This document shows positions 44,645-55,586 of a stretch of 64,000 nt of DNA, piece by piece (positions within the stretch are counted from its first letter, which is position 1; every line of letters begins with the position of its first letter). The translations under genes were made by a program, and so were the position numbers. The notes beneath the pieces are model-generated. The model searched no databases and was not told where the DNA came from. It saw only the letters and a list, made by a program, of their open reading frames with translations. Source of the stretch: Arthrobacter sp. (GTDB taxonomy: Bacteria > Actinomycetota > Actinomycetes > Actinomycetales > Micrococcaceae); assembly GCA_023264815.1 (NCBI GenBank), contig JAHFUZ010000003.1, positions 62,001-126,000 on the forward strand, read 5' to 3'.

Positions 44645-45829
44645 CTAGAGACTGCTTACTGCCAAACGTTCGTGGGCGCGTGTTCGTGCCCAGCCTTCAG
44701 CATCCAGCACCGACTCAAGGGTCAGCTCCGAGGATCCTGGGTGTTCGCTGAGGACCGCGTCGATGGTGTCCACGATGTCGGTAAACCGGATTCGCCCGGC
44801 GTGGAAGGCGAGGACTGCCTCCTCATTGGCCGCGTTGAAGACAGCCGGGAAAGTGCTCCCCTGCCTGGCCGCGTCCTTGGCCAGGGCAACCGCGGGGAAC
44901 GCCGTGGTGTCCAGGGGTTCGAAGGTCCAGCTGGTGGCCTGGGTCCAGTCGCACGGCGAGGCGGCTTTGGGCACCCTGTCCGGCCAGCCCATCCCCAGGG
45001 CAATGGGCAGGCGCATGTCCGGTGGTGATGCCTGGGCGATGACTGAGCCGTCAACGAACTGGACCATGGAGTGGACCACCGACTGCGGGTGGACCACCAC
45101 ATCAATCCTGTCCAGCGGCACGTCAAAGAGCAGGTGGGCTTCAATGAGCTCCAGTCCTTTGTTGACCAGGGTGGCTGAATTGGTGGTGACCATCAGGCCC
45201 ATGTCCCAGGTGGGGTGTGCCAGGGCTTCCTGCGGGGAAACGCCGTGCAGCTGCTCCCGCGTGCGGCCGCGGAACGGGCCGCCTGATGCCGTGAGGATCA
45301 GCTTCTCCACCTCGGCCGCGGAACCGGAACGCAGGCACTGGGCGATGGCCGAATGCTCGGAGTCCACCGGTACGATCTGCCCTTCCCGGGCCGCCGCCTT
45401 GACCAGGGCACCGCCCACGATGAGTGATTCCTTGTTGGCCAGTGCCAGTGTTGCCCCTGACTTCAGGGCCGCGAGGGTGGGGGCCAGGCCGATGGATCCG
45501 GTAATGCCGTTGAGCACCACGTCCGCGTCCACTGCAGCGACGCGCGCCGAAGCGTCGGGGCCGGCGAAGATCTCCGGGCGGTAGCCCTGCCGGCCCGCGG
45601 TCCGGGCAGCCTCGGCGATCAGGTCCTGCAGCTGCCGGGGATCACCGGAGGCAATGCCGATGGCGGCGGCCCCGGTGTGGACCGCCTGGCTGGCCAGGAG
45701 CTCCAGGTTTCCCCCGCCGGCACTGAGTGCCACCACCTCGAAAAGGTGCGGGGCGCCGTCGACGACGTCAATCGCCTGGGTGCCGATGGAACCGGTGGAT
45801 CCGAGGAGGACGATTCTGCGAGGCTGCAT
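44645..45829 (-). CDS. dxr: 1-deoxy-D-xylulose-5-phosphate reductoisomerase
   Basis: DXR (IspC) makes MEP with NADPH. The 394-residue protein has the NADPH-binding [16 protein letters not shown] (8-23), [26 protein letters not shown] with metal-binding Asp/Glu, the TASGGPFRG loop and the C-terminal [12 protein letters not shown] region. It heads the dxr-rip1 pair. Confidence 0.97.
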   Translation of the reverse strand: MQPRRIVLLGSTGSIGTQAIDVVDGAPHLFEVVALSAGGGNLELLASQAVHTGAAAIGIASGDPRQLQDLIAEAARTAGRQGYRPEIFAGPDASARVAAVDADVVLNGITGSIGLAPTLAALKSGATLALANKESLIVGGALVKAAAREGQIVPVDSEHSAIAQCLRSGSAAEVEKLILTASGGPFRGRTREQLHGVSPQEALAHPTWDMGLMVTTNSATLVNKGLELIEAHLLFDVPLDRIDVVVHPQSVVHSMVQFVDGSVIAQASPPDMRLPIALGMGWPDRVPKAASPCDWTQATSWTFEPLDTTAFPAVALAKDAARQGSTFPAVFNAANEEAVLAFHAGRIRFTDIVDTIDAVLSEHPGSSELTLESVLDAEGWARTRAHERLAVSSL

Positions 45830-45905
45830 GGTTCAAGTATCCCGCACAGCCTGGCCTGTCCGGACCCCGGGCCGACTCTAGGAGCCGGGCACCGCCAGGC
45901 GTAAC

Positions 45906-47381
45906 GTGGACTCCGTGGACTGGGTTGCCTGGTTCGATGCGCCGGACTACGAGTTCGCGCGGCAGGTGCTGCAGCGGGGCATCGCAACGCTGTATTTTGT
46001 GGCGTTCCTGTCCTCCCTGAACCAATTCCCGGCGCTCCTGGGCGAGCACGGACTGCTTCCCGTTCCCCGTTACCTGGCGGGGTCCGGCGCACGGCGCCGG
46101 CCCACCCTGTTCCGGTGGCGGTACTCGGACCGGCTGCTGCGGTGCGTCTGCGCGGCGGGACTGCTGATTTCGGCGTTGCTGGTGGCCGGGCTCCCCCAGC
46201 TGGGGCCGCCATGGGTCCCGCTGCTTGCGTTCCTGGCACTGTGGCTGCTGTACATGTCGATTGTCAACGTGGGCCAGACCTTCTACGGTTTCGGCTGGGA
46301 AATGCTGCTCTTGGAAGCCGGCTTCACCGTGGCGTTCCTGGGCTCGGACCAGACGGAGCCTCCCCGAACCATCCTCATCCTTGTGGCGTGGCTGGTGTTT
46401 CGGCTGGAGTTCGGCGCCGGGATGATCAAGATCCGCGGCGGCAGGGAATGGCGAGACCTGACAGCGCTCTACTACCACCACGAAACACAGCCGATGCCCG
46501 GCCCCCTGAGCCGGCAGGCGCATCTGCTGCCGAAACCTTTCCACCGGTTGGAGGTCCTGGGAAACCATTTCGCGCAGCTGGTGGTGCCGTTCTTCCTCTT
46601 CGCCCCGCAACCGCTGGGTTCCGCTGCCGCCGGAATCATCATTTTCACCCAGCTGTGGCTGGTGGCCAGCGGCAACTTTGCGTGGCTGAACTGGATGGCC
46701 ATTGTGCTTGCCTTTGGTGCGGTCAGCGATCCTGTGGCCCATGCCGTGCTCCCGTTCCTGCCCCTGGACTGGCATGCGGCGTCCGGCACGCGCGGGAATC
46801 CCCCGTACTGGCTGGCCATCGTCCTCGCGGCGACCTTCCTGCTGCTGGTCCTGAGCTACTGGCCGCTGCGGAACCTGATCTCCAGGGACCAGCTGATGAA
46901 TGCCAGCTTCAACCGGTGGCAGCTGGTCAACACCTATGGCGCGTTCGGCACGGTGACCAGGCAGCGCATCGAGATTGTGGTGGAAGGGACCCTGGACGCG
47001 GACCCGGACGAGGCGGCGGACTGGCGCGAGTACGGGTTCAAGGGCAAGCCGGGGGACGTCAGCCGCCTGCCGCGGCAGTGGGCGCCGTACCACCTGAGGC
47101 TCGACTGGCTGATGTGGTTCCTGCCGCTGCGCACCGTCCATGACGAATGGTTTTATGCGTTCCTCGGCAAGCTTCTCGAAGCTGATCGCCGCACGCTGCG
47201 GCTCCTGCGGCAGGACCCGTTCGACGGCGAACCGCCGCGTTGGGTGCGCGTCCACAGTTACCTGTACCGTTTCGCCACCCGTGCCGAGTTCCGGGAGCGC
47301 GGCGAGCGGTGGGTCAGGACACTGCTGTACGAGGCCATCGGGCCGGTGTCCCGCCGTGGCTCCCTCGGGCGGAAACGGTGA
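45906..47381 (+). CDS. Lipase-maturation-factor (LMF1) family membrane protein
   Basis: The 491-residue protein has about seven membrane helices and family motifs: YGFGWEMLLLEAGF, FRLEFGAGMIKIRGG and WRDLTALYYHHETQPMPGPLSRQAHLLPK, then a polar C-terminal domain (YGFKGKPGDVSRLPRQWAPYHLRLDWLMW). In animals LMF1 is needed for lipase folding in the ER; bacterial homologues have no known role. It starts at GTG 45906 and is monocistronic, divergent from dxr and convergent with the catabolic operon. Confidence 0.85.
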   Translation: MDSVDWVAWFDAPDYEFARQVLQRGIATLYFVAFLSSLNQFPALLGEHGLLPVPRYLAGSGARRRPTLFRWRYSDRLLRCVCAAGLLISALLVAGLPQLGPPWVPLLAFLALWLLYMSIVNVGQTFYGFGWEMLLLEAGFTVAFLGSDQTEPPRTILILVAWLVFRLEFGAGMIKIRGGREWRDLTALYYHHETQPMPGPLSRQAHLLPKPFHRLEVLGNHFAQLVVPFFLFAPQPLGSAAAGIIIFTQLWLVASGNFAWLNWMAIVLAFGAVSDPVAHAVLPFLPLDWHAASGTRGNPPYWLAIVLAATFLLLVLSYWPLRNLISRDQLMNASFNRWQLVNTYGAFGTVTRQRIEIVVEGTLDADPDEAADWREYGFKGKPGDVSRLPRQWAPYHLRLDWLMWFLPLRTVHDEWFYAFLGKLLEADRRTLRLLRQDPFDGEPPRWVRVHSYLYRFATRAEFRERGERWVRTLLYEAIGPVSRRGSLGRKR

Positions 47382-47429
47382 ACTCCGCCGGCAACCAGCC
47401 GGGCCCGCACTAAATCAGCGAGCGGTGGC

Positions 47430-48269
47430 TCAGGCGTGGGCGCCGGCCCGGCGGAGGGTGGCTTCGGCATGCTTGAGGATGGGGCCGTCAATCATCCTGC
47501 CGTTGTATTGAAAGACGCCGGACCCCGCCGCAGCGGCGGCCCGCAGGAGGTCCCGGGCAGCGGTGACGTCGGTATGGGACGGGGCGTATGCGCCGCGGAC
47601 CACGTTGGCCTGGGTGGGGTGGATGCAGGCTTTGGAGCTGAAGCCGGACGCCACGGCATCGGCGGCCTCGAGGGCAAGCCCGCCGAGGTCCGGGATGTTG
47701 ACGTAGACAGCATCCACGGCCTCCTTGCCGTAGGCCCGGGCGGCCACCAGGACCGCGGACCGGGCGTGCAGGGCGACGGCGCGGTAGCCGCCGTCGTCCG
47801 TCCTGGAGGAAGTGCCGCCGAGGGAGGCGAGCAGGTCCTCGGCCCCCCACATCAGGGCCACCACGTTGGGGGCAGCCGCGATGGCGGGAGCGTTGAGGAT
47901 CCCGGCGGCGGTCTCACACAGGGCAATGACGTGGAAGTCCTTGAGTGCTTCAAGCTGGTGGGCGCCCTCCGCCTTGGCCAGCATCACCGTGCGGTACGGC
48001 GTGTGGGCCAGGCAGTGCAGGTCCTTCTCGAACTCCTCGGTACCGGCCGGATTGATCCGGACAATGGTCCGGCTGGGGTCCAGCTCAGGTCCGTCGCCGG
48101 CGGAGCCCAGCTGGGCGAGGATGGCGCCGCGGGCCCGCTGCTTGTCCGCCGGGGCCACGGCGTCTTCGAGGTCCAGGATGACCGCGTCTGCACGCTCGGC
48201 GGCCTTTTGGTACCGCTCCGGACGGTCGGCGGGGCAGAAGAGCAGGGCGGGTCCCATCACGAATGTCAT
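47430..48269 (-). CDS. citE: CitE-like HpcH/HpaI CoA-ester lyase
   Basis: The 279-residue TIM-barrel lyase has FCPADRPERY, ILDLEDAVAP with Mg-binding acid residues, and LCETAAGILNAPAI with the metal Glu. It starts at ATG 48269 in an ATGA overlap with the MaoC gene. In M. tuberculosis the same cluster holds Rv2498c, reported as a beta-hydroxyacyl-CoA lyase acting on (R)-HMG-CoA and citramalyl-CoA, and that is the likely role here, closing leucine breakdown to acetyl-CoA plus acetoacetate. True citrate lyase is unlikely, as its partners are absent. Confidence 0.88.
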   Translation of the reverse strand: MTFVMGPALLFCPADRPERYQKAAERADAVILDLEDAVAPADKQRARGAILAQLGSAGDGPELDPSRTIVRINPAGTEEFEKDLHCLAHTPYRTVMLAKAEGAHQLEALKDFHVIALCETAAGILNAPAIAAAPNVVALMWGAEDLLASLGGTSSRTDDGGYRAVALHARSAVLVAARAYGKEAVDAVYVNIPDLGGLALEAADAVASGFSSKACIHPTQANVVRGAYAPSHTDVTAARDLLRAAAAAGSGVFQYNGRMIDGPILKHAEATLRRAGAHA

Positions 48270-48841
48270 ACGGACATTGTCCCCTTTCCGGTGCCTTCTC
48301 GGCTCCCCTGGTGAGGTTCCGCCGGCGCCCTGCCGTGGGCCTCCCGGGTCCACATCAGGCAGCTGCGCGATGCCAGGGCCACCACCGTTCCGTCCTGGTT
48401 CCGCCCGGTGTGCTGCATGGTCACAATCCCCTGGCCGGGCCGGGATTCGGAGCGCCGCTTCCGGGTGATGACTGTCTCGGTATAGAGCGTGTCGCCGTGG
48501 TAGAGCGGATGCGGAAAGGAAATATCAGTCAGGCCCAGCTGAGCGATGATGGTGCCCTGCGTCAGCTGCGACACTGACTGGCCTACCACGGTGGACAAGG
48601 TAAACATCGAGTTGACCAGGCGCTGGCCGAACGGCTGCCCGGCGCTCCAGGCAGCATCCAGGTGCAGCGCCTGCGTGTTCATGGTGAGCGTGGTGAACAG
48701 GACGTTGTCCGCCTCCGTGACAGTGCGCCCGGGCCGGTGCGCGTAGACAACGCCTTCCTCGAGCTCCTCGAAGTACAGGCCGCGCTGCTCAATGATGCGG
48801 CGGCCGGCACCGGGAGGGCCGGGCGGCGGTCCGCCGGTCAT
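48266..48841 (-). CDS. MaoC-family (R)-specific enoyl-CoA hydratase
   Basis: Starting at ATG 48841 gives 191 residues of hotdog fold with [38 protein letters not shown] (hydratase His/Asp pattern) and [18 protein letters not shown]. Context matches Rv2499c of M. tuberculosis, so it probably hydrates 3-methylglutaconyl-CoA (and perhaps itaconyl-CoA) for the CitE-like lyase. Both ends overlap neighbours by ATGA. The upstream frame is a shadow of scoB. Confidence 0.88.
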   Translation of the reverse strand: MTGGPPPGPPGAGRRIIEQRGLYFEELEEGVVYAHRPGRTVTEADNVLFTTLTMNTQALHLDAAWSAGQPFGQRLVNSMFTLSTVVGQSVSQLTQGTIIAQLGLTDISFPHPLYHGDTLYTETVITRKRRSESRPGQGIVTMQHTGRNQDGTVVALASRSCLMWTREAHGRAPAEPHQGSREGTGKGTMSV

Positions 48842-49605
48842 ACGGTGAGTTCCTGGTCCTCTTCGAAGAGCTCGGCGCCAGTGGCCGCGGCGACGTCCTC
48901 GACGGACACGTTGGGTGCCAGCTCGCGGAGCACCAGCCGCGGGCTGCCGGCATCGGTGACCACGTCGATCACGGCAAGGTCGGTGATGATCCTGTCCACG
49001 CAGGCCTTGCCGGTGAGCGGCAGCGTGCACTGGTCCACGATCTTGGGGCGGCCGTTGCGGTCAACGTGTTCCATCATCACGATCACCTTCTTGGCGCCGA
49101 AGACCAGGTCCATGGCCCCGCCCATGCCCTTGACCATCTTGCCGGGAATCATCCAGTTGGCCAGGTCGCCGTTTTTCGCCACTTCCATGGCACCGAGCAC
49201 GGCAACGTCAACGTGCCCGCCGCGGATCATGCCAAACGACGCGGCGGAATCGAAGAACGCGGCCCCCTTGTTGACGGTGACAGTTTCCTTGCCGGCGTTG
49301 ATCAGGTCCGGATCCACAGCGTCCTCTGCCGGATAGGGCCCGACGCCGAGGATCCCGTTCTCCGAGTGCAGGACCACTTCCACACCGGCAGGGATGTAGT
49401 TGGGGATGAGGGTGGGCATGCCGATGCCCAGGTTGACGTACTGGCCGTTGCTCAGCTCGCGGGCCACCCTGGCAGCGAGCTCACTGCGGGTCCATCCTTT
49501 GGTCTCCGGGTTGATGCCGTCGGCATGGCCGGCAGCGGCGCGGCGGTATTCGGGACGGACTGCCTCGGGGCGGGGAGGTGCTCCCTGCGTGCTGCTGGAC
49601 TCCAT
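48838..49605 (-). CDS. scoB: 3-oxoacid CoA-transferase subunit B
   Basis: The 255-residue beta subunit has [22 protein letters not shown] and the catalytic glutamate in [14 protein letters not shown], then [31 protein letters not shown]. With ScoA it moves CoA between succinyl-CoA and acetoacetate or a related acid. The first 35 residues are not conserved, so the start may be further in. It follows scoA by 2 bases. Confidence 0.93.
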   Translation of the reverse strand: MESSSTQGAPPRPEAVRPEYRRAAAGHADGINPETKGWTRSELAARVARELSNGQYVNLGIGMPTLIPNYIPAGVEVVLHSENGILGVGPYPAEDAVDPDLINAGKETVTVNKGAAFFDSAASFGMIRGGHVDVAVLGAMEVAKNGDLANWMIPGKMVKGMGGAMDLVFGAKKVIVMMEHVDRNGRPKIVDQCTLPLTGKACVDRIITDLAVIDVVTDAGSPRLVLRELAPNVSVEDVAAATGAELFEEDQELTV

Positions 49606-49607
49606 GG

Positions 49608-50408
49608 CTATGCTCCTGCCTGTTCAGTTGCCGGTGCCTGTGACTTCTGCTGTGAGGCTGTGATTGCCACTGTCCGCTTTTCGATCCGCTTTTCGCCGTT
49701 GGGGACAACCACCACCCGCTGGACGAAGATGCCGGGCACATGGACGTGCTCCGGATCCAGTTCGCCCGGCTCCACCAGCTCCTCCACTTCGGCGATGGTG
49801 ACCCGCCCGGCCATGGCACACAGGGGGTTGAAGTTCATGGCTGTGGCGTGGAAGACAAGGTTGCCGTGGCGGTCGCCCTTCCACGCGTGCACCAGGCCGT
49901 AGTCGGGCGTCAGCGACTCCTCAAGAACATAGTCAACCCCGTTGAAGGTCCTCACCTCCTTGGGTGCGGAGGCGAGCGCAACCCCGCCGTCGGCGTCGTA
50001 CTTCTGGGGAAGTCCGCCCTCGGACACCTGGGTGCCCACACCTGCCTTGGTGTAGAAGGCGGGGATCCCGGCGCCGCCGGCGCGAAGTTTTTCCGCGAGG
50101 GTCCCCTGCGGGGTCAGCTCTACTTCCAGCTCGCCGGCAAGGTACTGGCGGGCGAACTCTTTGTTCTCCCCGACGTAGGAACTGACGGTCCGGCGGATCC
50201 TGCCGTCCCGGAGCAGGACGCCAAGGCCCCAGTCGTCCACGCCGCAGTTGTTGCTGACCGTTTCCAGGTCCTTGGTGCCGTGCCGGTGCAGGGCATCGAT
50301 CAGGGCCACCGGGATCCCGCACAGGCCGAAACCGCCCACCGCGAGGGACGCGCCGTCCGGGATATCAGCAACGGCTTCCTCGGCCGTGGCAACAACCTTG
50401 TTAATCAT
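49608..50408 (-). CDS. scoA: 3-oxoacid CoA-transferase subunit A
   Basis: The 266-residue alpha subunit begins [33 protein letters not shown], the typical start, then [16 protein letters not shown] and [31 protein letters not shown]. The GAGAGGATC site precedes ATG 50408. The C-terminal 20 residues are an extra Gln/Ala-rich tail. It joins the acyl-CoA dehydrogenase gene to scoB in the leucine operon; in the related M. tuberculosis cluster scoAB also lies alongside. Confidence 0.93.
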   Translation of the reverse strand: MINKVVATAEEAVADIPDGASLAVGGFGLCGIPVALIDALHRHGTKDLETVSNNCGVDDWGLGVLLRDGRIRRTVSSYVGENKEFARQYLAGELEVELTPQGTLAEKLRAGGAGIPAFYTKAGVGTQVSEGGLPQKYDADGGVALASAPKEVRTFNGVDYVLEESLTPDYGLVHAWKGDRHGNLVFHATAMNFNPLCAMAGRVTIAEVEELVEPGELDPEHVHVPGIFVQRVVVVPNGEKRIEKRTVAITASQQKSQAPATEQAGA

Positions 50409-50428
50409 CAGTGATCCTCTCGTGCCGG

Positions 50429-51592
50429 TTACAGTCCGAGTTCGCGGGCGATCAGCATCAGCTGGACCTCCGTGGTGCCCTCTCCCACCTCCAGGATCTT
50501 GGAGTCGCGGTAGTGGCGTGCCACGGTGAATTCGTTGATGAAGCCATAGCCGCCGAATACCTGGGTGGCATCCCGCGCGTTGTCCATGGCCGCCTCGCCT
50601 GCGACCATCTTAGCGATGGCCGCCTGGGTCTTGAACGGCTTGCCCGCGAGCATTCTGGAGGCGGCGTCGTAGTAGGCCAGGCGGGCTGTGTGGGCCCTCG
50701 CCTGCATACGGGCAATCTTGAAGGCAACGGCCTGGTGCTTGCCGATGTTTTGGCCAAAGGCATTGCGTTCCCTGGCGTATTTCACGGACAGGTCCACACA
50801 GCCCTGCGCAGCCCCGGTGGCCAGCGCAGCGATGGCGATCCGCCCCTCATCCAGGATGGAGAGGAAGTTCGCGTAGCCGCGGCCTTCCTCGCCGAGGAGG
50901 TTTTCCTCCGGCACACGGACATCCCTGAGAGTGAGCGGATGCGTGTCCGAGGCGTTCCAGCCCACCTTGTTGTAGGCTTTTTCGGCCTTGAACCCGGGGG
51001 TATCAGTGGGCACCAGGATGGTGGAGATTTCCTTCTTGACGCTGCCGTCCGCGCGTTCCGTCTGGCCGGTGACGGCTGTGACCGTGACCAGGCGGGTGAT
51101 GTCAGTGCCGGAGTTGGTGATGAACTCCTTGTTGCCGTTGATCACCCACTGCCCGCCGTCGCGCTTTGCGTGGGTCTTGGTGCCGCCCGCGTCTGAACCG
51201 GCTTCCGGCTCCGTGAGGCCGAATCCTGCGAGCGCCTCGCCCGCGGCCAGCACCGGCAGCCATTCCTGTTTCTGGGCCTCGGTTCCGAACCGGTAGACGG
51301 GCATGGCGCCCAGCGAGACGCCTGCCTCCAGGGTGATGGCGACGGACTGGTCCACGCGGCCCAGCTGCTCCAGTGCCAATGCAAGAGCGAAGTAGTCCCC
51401 GCCCATGCCGCCGTATTCCTCGGGGAACGGCAGCCCAAAGAGGCCCATGTCCGCCATCTGTTTCACGATTGCATACGGGAAGCTGTGTTCCTCGTCGTGT
51501 TTTGCGGAGACCGGCGCCACCACGTTGTCCGCAAAGTCGCGGACGGTGTCGCTGAGGTCCTGGTATTCCTCGCTGAGGTCAAAATCCGGCAT
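50429..51592 (-). CDS. Acyl-CoA dehydrogenase, probably isovaleryl-CoA dehydrogenase
   Basis: The 387-residue FAD enzyme has [47 protein letters not shown] (FAD loop), [25 protein letters not shown] and [37 protein letters not shown]. Its place beside methylcrotonyl-CoA carboxylase genes, as for FadE19 in M. tuberculosis, points to isovaleryl-CoA oxidation in leucine breakdown. It lies 2 bases after accA1. Confidence 0.92.
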   Translation of the reverse strand: MPDFDLSEEYQDLSDTVRDFADNVVAPVSAKHDEEHSFPYAIVKQMADMGLFGLPFPEEYGGMGGDYFALALALEQLGRVDQSVAITLEAGVSLGAMPVYRFGTEAQKQEWLPVLAAGEALAGFGLTEPEAGSDAGGTKTHAKRDGGQWVINGNKEFITNSGTDITRLVTVTAVTGQTERADGSVKKEISTILVPTDTPGFKAEKAYNKVGWNASDTHPLTLRDVRVPEENLLGEEGRGYANFLSILDEGRIAIAALATGAAQGCVDLSVKYARERNAFGQNIGKHQAVAFKIARMQARAHTARLAYYDAASRMLAGKPFKTQAAIAKMVAGEAAMDNARDATQVFGGYGFINEFTVARHYRDSKILEVGEGTTEVQLMLIARELGL

Positions 51593-51594
51593 GG

Positions 51595-53799
51595 CTAGGC
51601 TCCCTCGCCTGTGGTGGTCGATTGGTTGACTGAAGTCTGGGGTGAATCGCTGGTCAGTGCGTGGATGGTGGCCAGCACCTGGTCTGCCTTGACCAGGTCG
51701 CCGGCCCGGACGCTGATCTGCACCGTTCCGGCCACTTCGGCCACCAGTTGGTGCTCCATTTTCATGGCTTCCACGGACAGCAGGACCTGGCCGGCGGCCA
51801 CTTCCTCGCCGGTGCTGACGGCAACGGACACCACCGTGCCCGGCATGGGCGAGCGAACCTCCGGGTCGGCGGCGCCGTCCTCGCGTTCGATGGCGGCGAG
51901 GACGCGGGCCAGCCGGGTTTCCCGGGTGAGCACGTCCAGCCGGCAGGACCAGCCGCCGTTGCCCACATAAACAGCTGGCGCGTCCCCCGCGGGCTGACTT
52001 CCGGCCGGGGAGCTGACCCGCGCGAAGCGCAGCTGCTCGCCGTCGATCGCCAACAAGACGTCGTGCCCCGACACTGCCAAAACCGCCACGTCGTGTTCCG
52101 GGCCGTCGTTGACCCGTACCCTCGCGTGGCCCAGGTCCCGGCCGCTTACCCAGGTCACGGCCACCGTGGCGATGTCCCCGCCCGGCACGCCCAAGCTCCT
52201 GGTCCAGGCTGCCGGGGCACCCAGCCGCCAGCCGGTGGTGCTGTCCCAGGGGGATCCGGCGCTCGCTGGCTTCAGCGCCTGGGTCCAGTCCGGAACGGCT
52301 GCGGCGATGATCTCGGCGTCGCCTACGCGGCGGAAGGTGAAATGCGGCATCCTGCGCTCGATCAGGCCGGTGTCCAGCCGTCCGGCCCGGACGTCGTCGT
52401 CGTTGATCAGCAGGCGGAGGTACTCGACGTTCGTCTCGATGCCCAGGACGGTGTACCGGGCAAGTGCAGCATCGAGCTTTGCCAGGGCGGCCTTGCGGTC
52501 CGCACCCCAGGCAATCACCTTGGCTACCATGGGGTCGTAGTCGCTGGAGACAGTCAGCCCCTCAGCCAGGGCTGAGTCGATCCGGACGTCCTGATCCGTT
52601 GCGTCAGCGGGAGCAGAACGGCGGGCCTCCGTTCCGGCGAATGTGGCGCCGCGTTCATCGAGGAATACCACTTGTCCGCCTGACGGAATGAAGTTCCGTT
52701 CCGGGATTTCCGCGTAGACGCGGGCTTCAACCGAGTGCCCGTTGAGTTCGACGTCGGCCTGGCGGACGGTCAGCTCCTCACCGGCGGCGATCCTGACCTG
52801 CCATTCAACGAGATCAATGCCGGTGACCATTTCGGTAACCGGGTGCTCCACCTGCAGACGCGTGTTCATCTCCATAAAGAAGAACTCATCCGGGGCCTCG
52901 TCCGACACAAGGAACTCGACGGTGCCGGCACCGCTGTAGTGGACGCTGCGGGCTGCCTGGCAGGCAGCCTCGCCGATTCTGGCACGGGTGGCACCGCCGT
53001 CGTTCAGCCCGTCCAGCAGCGGCGACGGCGCTTCCTCGATCACTTTCTGGTGCCGGCGCTGCAGCGAGCACTCACGCTCGCCCAGGTGGATGACGTTGCC
53101 GTGGTTGTCGGCCAGGACCTGGACCTCAATATGCCGCGGCGTCCTGACCAGACGTTCCAGGAACAGGGTGTCGTCGCCGAACGCACTTGCTGCCACCCGC
53201 CGGGCCGTGGCCAGCGTGGCTTCGAGCTCCCCGGGCTGATCCACGATGTGCATGCCCTTCCCGCCGCCGCCGGCGGAAGGCTTGATCAGCAGCGGAAAGC
53301 CGACGGCGGCCGCGGCCTTCCTCAGCTGCGCGTCGGTCATGCCTGGCCTCGCAATCCCCGGCACCACGGGAACGCCGTACCCGGCCACATGGTTCTTGGA
53401 GCGGATCTTGTCCCCCATGACGTGCAGGGACTCCACGCCCGGGCCAATGAAGGTGATGCCGGCATCTTCCAGCGCACGGGCAAAGTCGACGTTCTCACTG
53501 AGGAAGCCGTAGCCGGGATGGACAGCCTCCGCGCCAGTCTCGCGGCACGCCTGGATGATCGCGTCGATTTTCAGATAGCTCTCGGCGGCCGCGGCCGGGC
53601 CGATCCGCACCGCGGTGTCAGCCTCGCGGACGTGCCGGGCGCCGGCGTCGGCATCACTGTAGACAGCCACCGAACGGATGCCGAGGGCGCGCAGGGTCCG
53701 GATCACGCGGCAGGCGATTTCGCCGCGGTTGGCCACCAGGACGGTGCCGAAGAGTGGTTTCCGGGGTGTTGGGGTCATGGCCTGGTCAGGAATTGTCAC
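51595..53799 (-). CDS. accA1: Methylcrotonyl-CoA carboxylase biotin-containing alpha subunit
   Basis: The 734-residue protein has a biotin carboxylase part (about 15-460; [51 protein letters not shown]), a linker BT-like domain, and a biotinyl domain whose lysine lies in EAMKMEH near residue 678. Adjacent accD1 and an acyl-CoA dehydrogenase favour methylcrotonyl-CoA as substrate; propionyl- or acetyl-CoA carboxylase is less likely. It follows accD1 by 6 bases. Confidence 0.93.
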   Translation of the reverse strand: MTIPDQAMTPTPRKPLFGTVLVANRGEIACRVIRTLRALGIRSVAVYSDADAGARHVREADTAVRIGPAAAAESYLKIDAIIQACRETGAEAVHPGYGFLSENVDFARALEDAGITFIGPGVESLHVMGDKIRSKNHVAGYGVPVVPGIARPGMTDAQLRKAAAAVGFPLLIKPSAGGGGKGMHIVDQPGELEATLATARRVAASAFGDDTLFLERLVRTPRHIEVQVLADNHGNVIHLGERECSLQRRHQKVIEEAPSPLLDGLNDGGATRARIGEAACQAARSVHYSGAGTVEFLVSDEAPDEFFFMEMNTRLQVEHPVTEMVTGIDLVEWQVRIAAGEELTVRQADVELNGHSVEARVYAEIPERNFIPSGGQVVFLDERGATFAGTEARRSAPADATDQDVRIDSALAEGLTVSSDYDPMVAKVIAWGADRKAALAKLDAALARYTVLGIETNVEYLRLLINDDDVRAGRLDTGLIERRMPHFTFRRVGDAEIIAAAVPDWTQALKPASAGSPWDSTTGWRLGAPAAWTRSLGVPGGDIATVAVTWVSGRDLGHARVRVNDGPEHDVAVLAVSGHDVLLAIDGEQLRFARVSSPAGSQPAGDAPAVYVGNGGWSCRLDVLTRETRLARVLAAIEREDGAADPEVRSPMPGTVVSVAVSTGEEVAAGQVLLSVEAMKMEHQLVAEVAGTVQISVRAGDLVKADQVLATIHALTSDSPQTSVNQSTTTGEGA

Positions 53800-53805
53800 A
53801 GCTGC

Positions 53806-55413
53806 TCACATCCGGAAGAGGCCGAAGGAGGTCTCCGGCAGCGGGGTGCGGGACACGACGTCGAGCGCCAGCCCCAGGACGGTGCGGGTGTCGGCGGGGT
53901 CAATGATGCCGTCGTCCCACAGTCGGGCGGTGGAGTAGTACGGGCTCCCCTGGTCCTCATACTGTTGCCTGATCGGGGCCTTGAACGCGTCTTCGTCCTC
54001 GACTGACCAGTCCTGGCCGGCGGCTTCGAGCTGGTCACGCTTAACGGTGGCGAGGACGCTCGAGGCCTGGTTGCCGCCCATCACCGAAATACGGGATGCC
54101 GGCCACATCCACAGGAACCGCGGCGAGTAGGCCCGCCCGCACATGGAGTAGTTGCCTGCCCCGAACGACCCGCCGATGACCACCGTCAGTTTGGGGACCC
54201 GCGCCGTGGCCACCGCGGTGACCATTTTGGCACCGTTCCTGGCGATGCCGCCCTGCTCGGAATCCTTGCCCACCATAAATCCGGAAATGTTCTGCAGGAA
54301 CACCAGGGGGATGCCGCGCTGGTCACAGAGTTCGATGAAGTGGGCACCTTTGAGCGAGGACTCACTGAACAGCACGCCGTTGTTGGCCACGATCCCCACA
54401 GGGTGGCCGTGAAGCCTGGCGAAGCCGGTGACCAGGGTGGTGCCGTAGTTTTTCTTGAACTCATGGAAGCGGCTGCCGTCCACCAGCCGTGCGATGACCT
54501 CGCGAACGTCGTACTTGGCGTTGACGTCCGTGGGGACGGCACCGTAGAGCTCCTCAGTGTCGGCAACGGGCTCAACGACGGTGGCCACGTCCCAGACAGG
54601 CCCGGACGGCCTGGGCAGTGTGGAGACGATATCGCGGACGATCTGGAGCGCATGCTCGTCGTTCTCGGCCAGGTGGTCGGTGACGCCGGAGATTTTTGAG
54701 TGCACCTCGCCGCCGCCGAGCTCCTCCGCGCTGACAATCTCGCCGATGGCGGCCTTCACCAGCGGCGGGCCGCCCAGGAAGATGGTCCCCTGGTTGCGGA
54801 CGATGACCGTCTCGTCACTCATGGCCGGCACGTAGGCGCCACCGGCTGTGCAGGAACCCATCACGGACGCGATCTGCGGGATTTTCGCCGCGGACATCTT
54901 CGCCTGGTTGAAGAAGATCCGGCCGAAGTGCTCCTTGTCCGGGAAGACCTCGTCCTGCCTCGGCAGGAACGCTCCCCCGGAGTCCACGAGGTAGATGCAG
55001 GGCAAACGGTTCTCCAGCGCGATTTCCTGGGCCCGGAGGTGCTTCTTGACGGTCATCGGATAGTACGTCCCGCCCTTGACCGTGGCGTCGTTGGAGATCA
55101 CCAGCACCTGCCGGCCGTGGACCAGGCCGATGCCCGCAATCACGCCGGCGCCCGGCGACTCGTCGTTGTACATGCCGTTGGCAGCGAGAGGGGCAATCTC
55201 CAGGAACGGGCTGCCGTCATCCAGCAACCGGTCGATACGTTCCCGCGGGAGCAGCTTGCCGCGGGCAACATGGCGTTCGCGTGAGTTCTCCGGACCGCCC
55301 AGTGCAGCCTCCGCCAGCCTGGCCCGCAGCTCGCCGGCGAGGGTGAGCTGCGCTGTTTTATTGGCCATAAACGGTTCACTGGCGGCGTCCAGCCGGCTGG
55401 TGAGGGTCTCCAT
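53806..55413 (-). CDS. accD1: Methylcrotonyl-CoA carboxylase carboxyltransferase beta subunit
   Basis: Starting at ATG 55413 gives 535 residues. It has the MCC-type carboxyltransferase motifs [61 protein letters not shown] and [25 protein letters not shown]. It is the first gene of the seven-gene leucine operon. Two matching palindromes in the spacer to the divergent TetR gene suggest direct repression. Confidence 0.95.
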   Translation of the reverse strand: METLTSRLDAASEPFMANKTAQLTLAGELRARLAEAALGGPENSRERHVARGKLLPRERIDRLLDDGSPFLEIAPLAANGMYNDESPGAGVIAGIGLVHGRQVLVISNDATVKGGTYYPMTVKKHLRAQEIALENRLPCIYLVDSGGAFLPRQDEVFPDKEHFGRIFFNQAKMSAAKIPQIASVMGSCTAGGAYVPAMSDETVIVRNQGTIFLGGPPLVKAAIGEIVSAEELGGGEVHSKISGVTDHLAENDEHALQIVRDIVSTLPRPSGPVWDVATVVEPVADTEELYGAVPTDVNAKYDVREVIARLVDGSRFHEFKKNYGTTLVTGFARLHGHPVGIVANNGVLFSESSLKGAHFIELCDQRGIPLVFLQNISGFMVGKDSEQGGIARNGAKMVTAVATARVPKLTVVIGGSFGAGNYSMCGRAYSPRFLWMWPASRISVMGGNQASSVLATVKRDQLEAAGQDWSVEDEDAFKAPIRQQYEDQGSPYYSTARLWDDGIIDPADTRTVLGLALDVVSRTPLPETSFGLFRM

Positions 55414-55486
55414 CGACGCCTTCCGTTCCTGTTCTGTTGAGAGCCTTCTGCTGCAAGCCCGTGAGGGAGGTGCGGATGCCAACTCG

Positions 55487-55502
55487 GTTAGTATCTAGTA
55501 AC
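55487..55502. promoter_or_regulatory. Candidate TetR operator, copy 1
   Basis: GTTAGTATCTAGTAAC, with GTTA and TAAC outer half-sites, in the accD1-TetR spacer. It agrees at 14 of 16 bases with copy 2 (55513-55528), centre-to-centre 26 bases. Repeated imperfect palindromes here are typical of TetR autoregulation. Confidence 0.65.
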
Positions 55503-55512
55503 TGAGATTTAG

Positions 55513-55528
55513 GTTAGTCTCTATTAAC
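55513..55528. promoter_or_regulatory. Candidate TetR operator, copy 2
   Basis: GTTAGTCTCTATTAAC, the second copy of the motif at 55487-55502, lying between the two divergent starts and about 60 bases before the TetR GTG. Both copies end in the same extension ACTG. Confidence 0.65.
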
Positions 55529-55586
55529 TGTGATGTCCAACACAGGTTGGCATTGCTAGAATCTGCAGGTTCGAGGAGGAAAAAAC

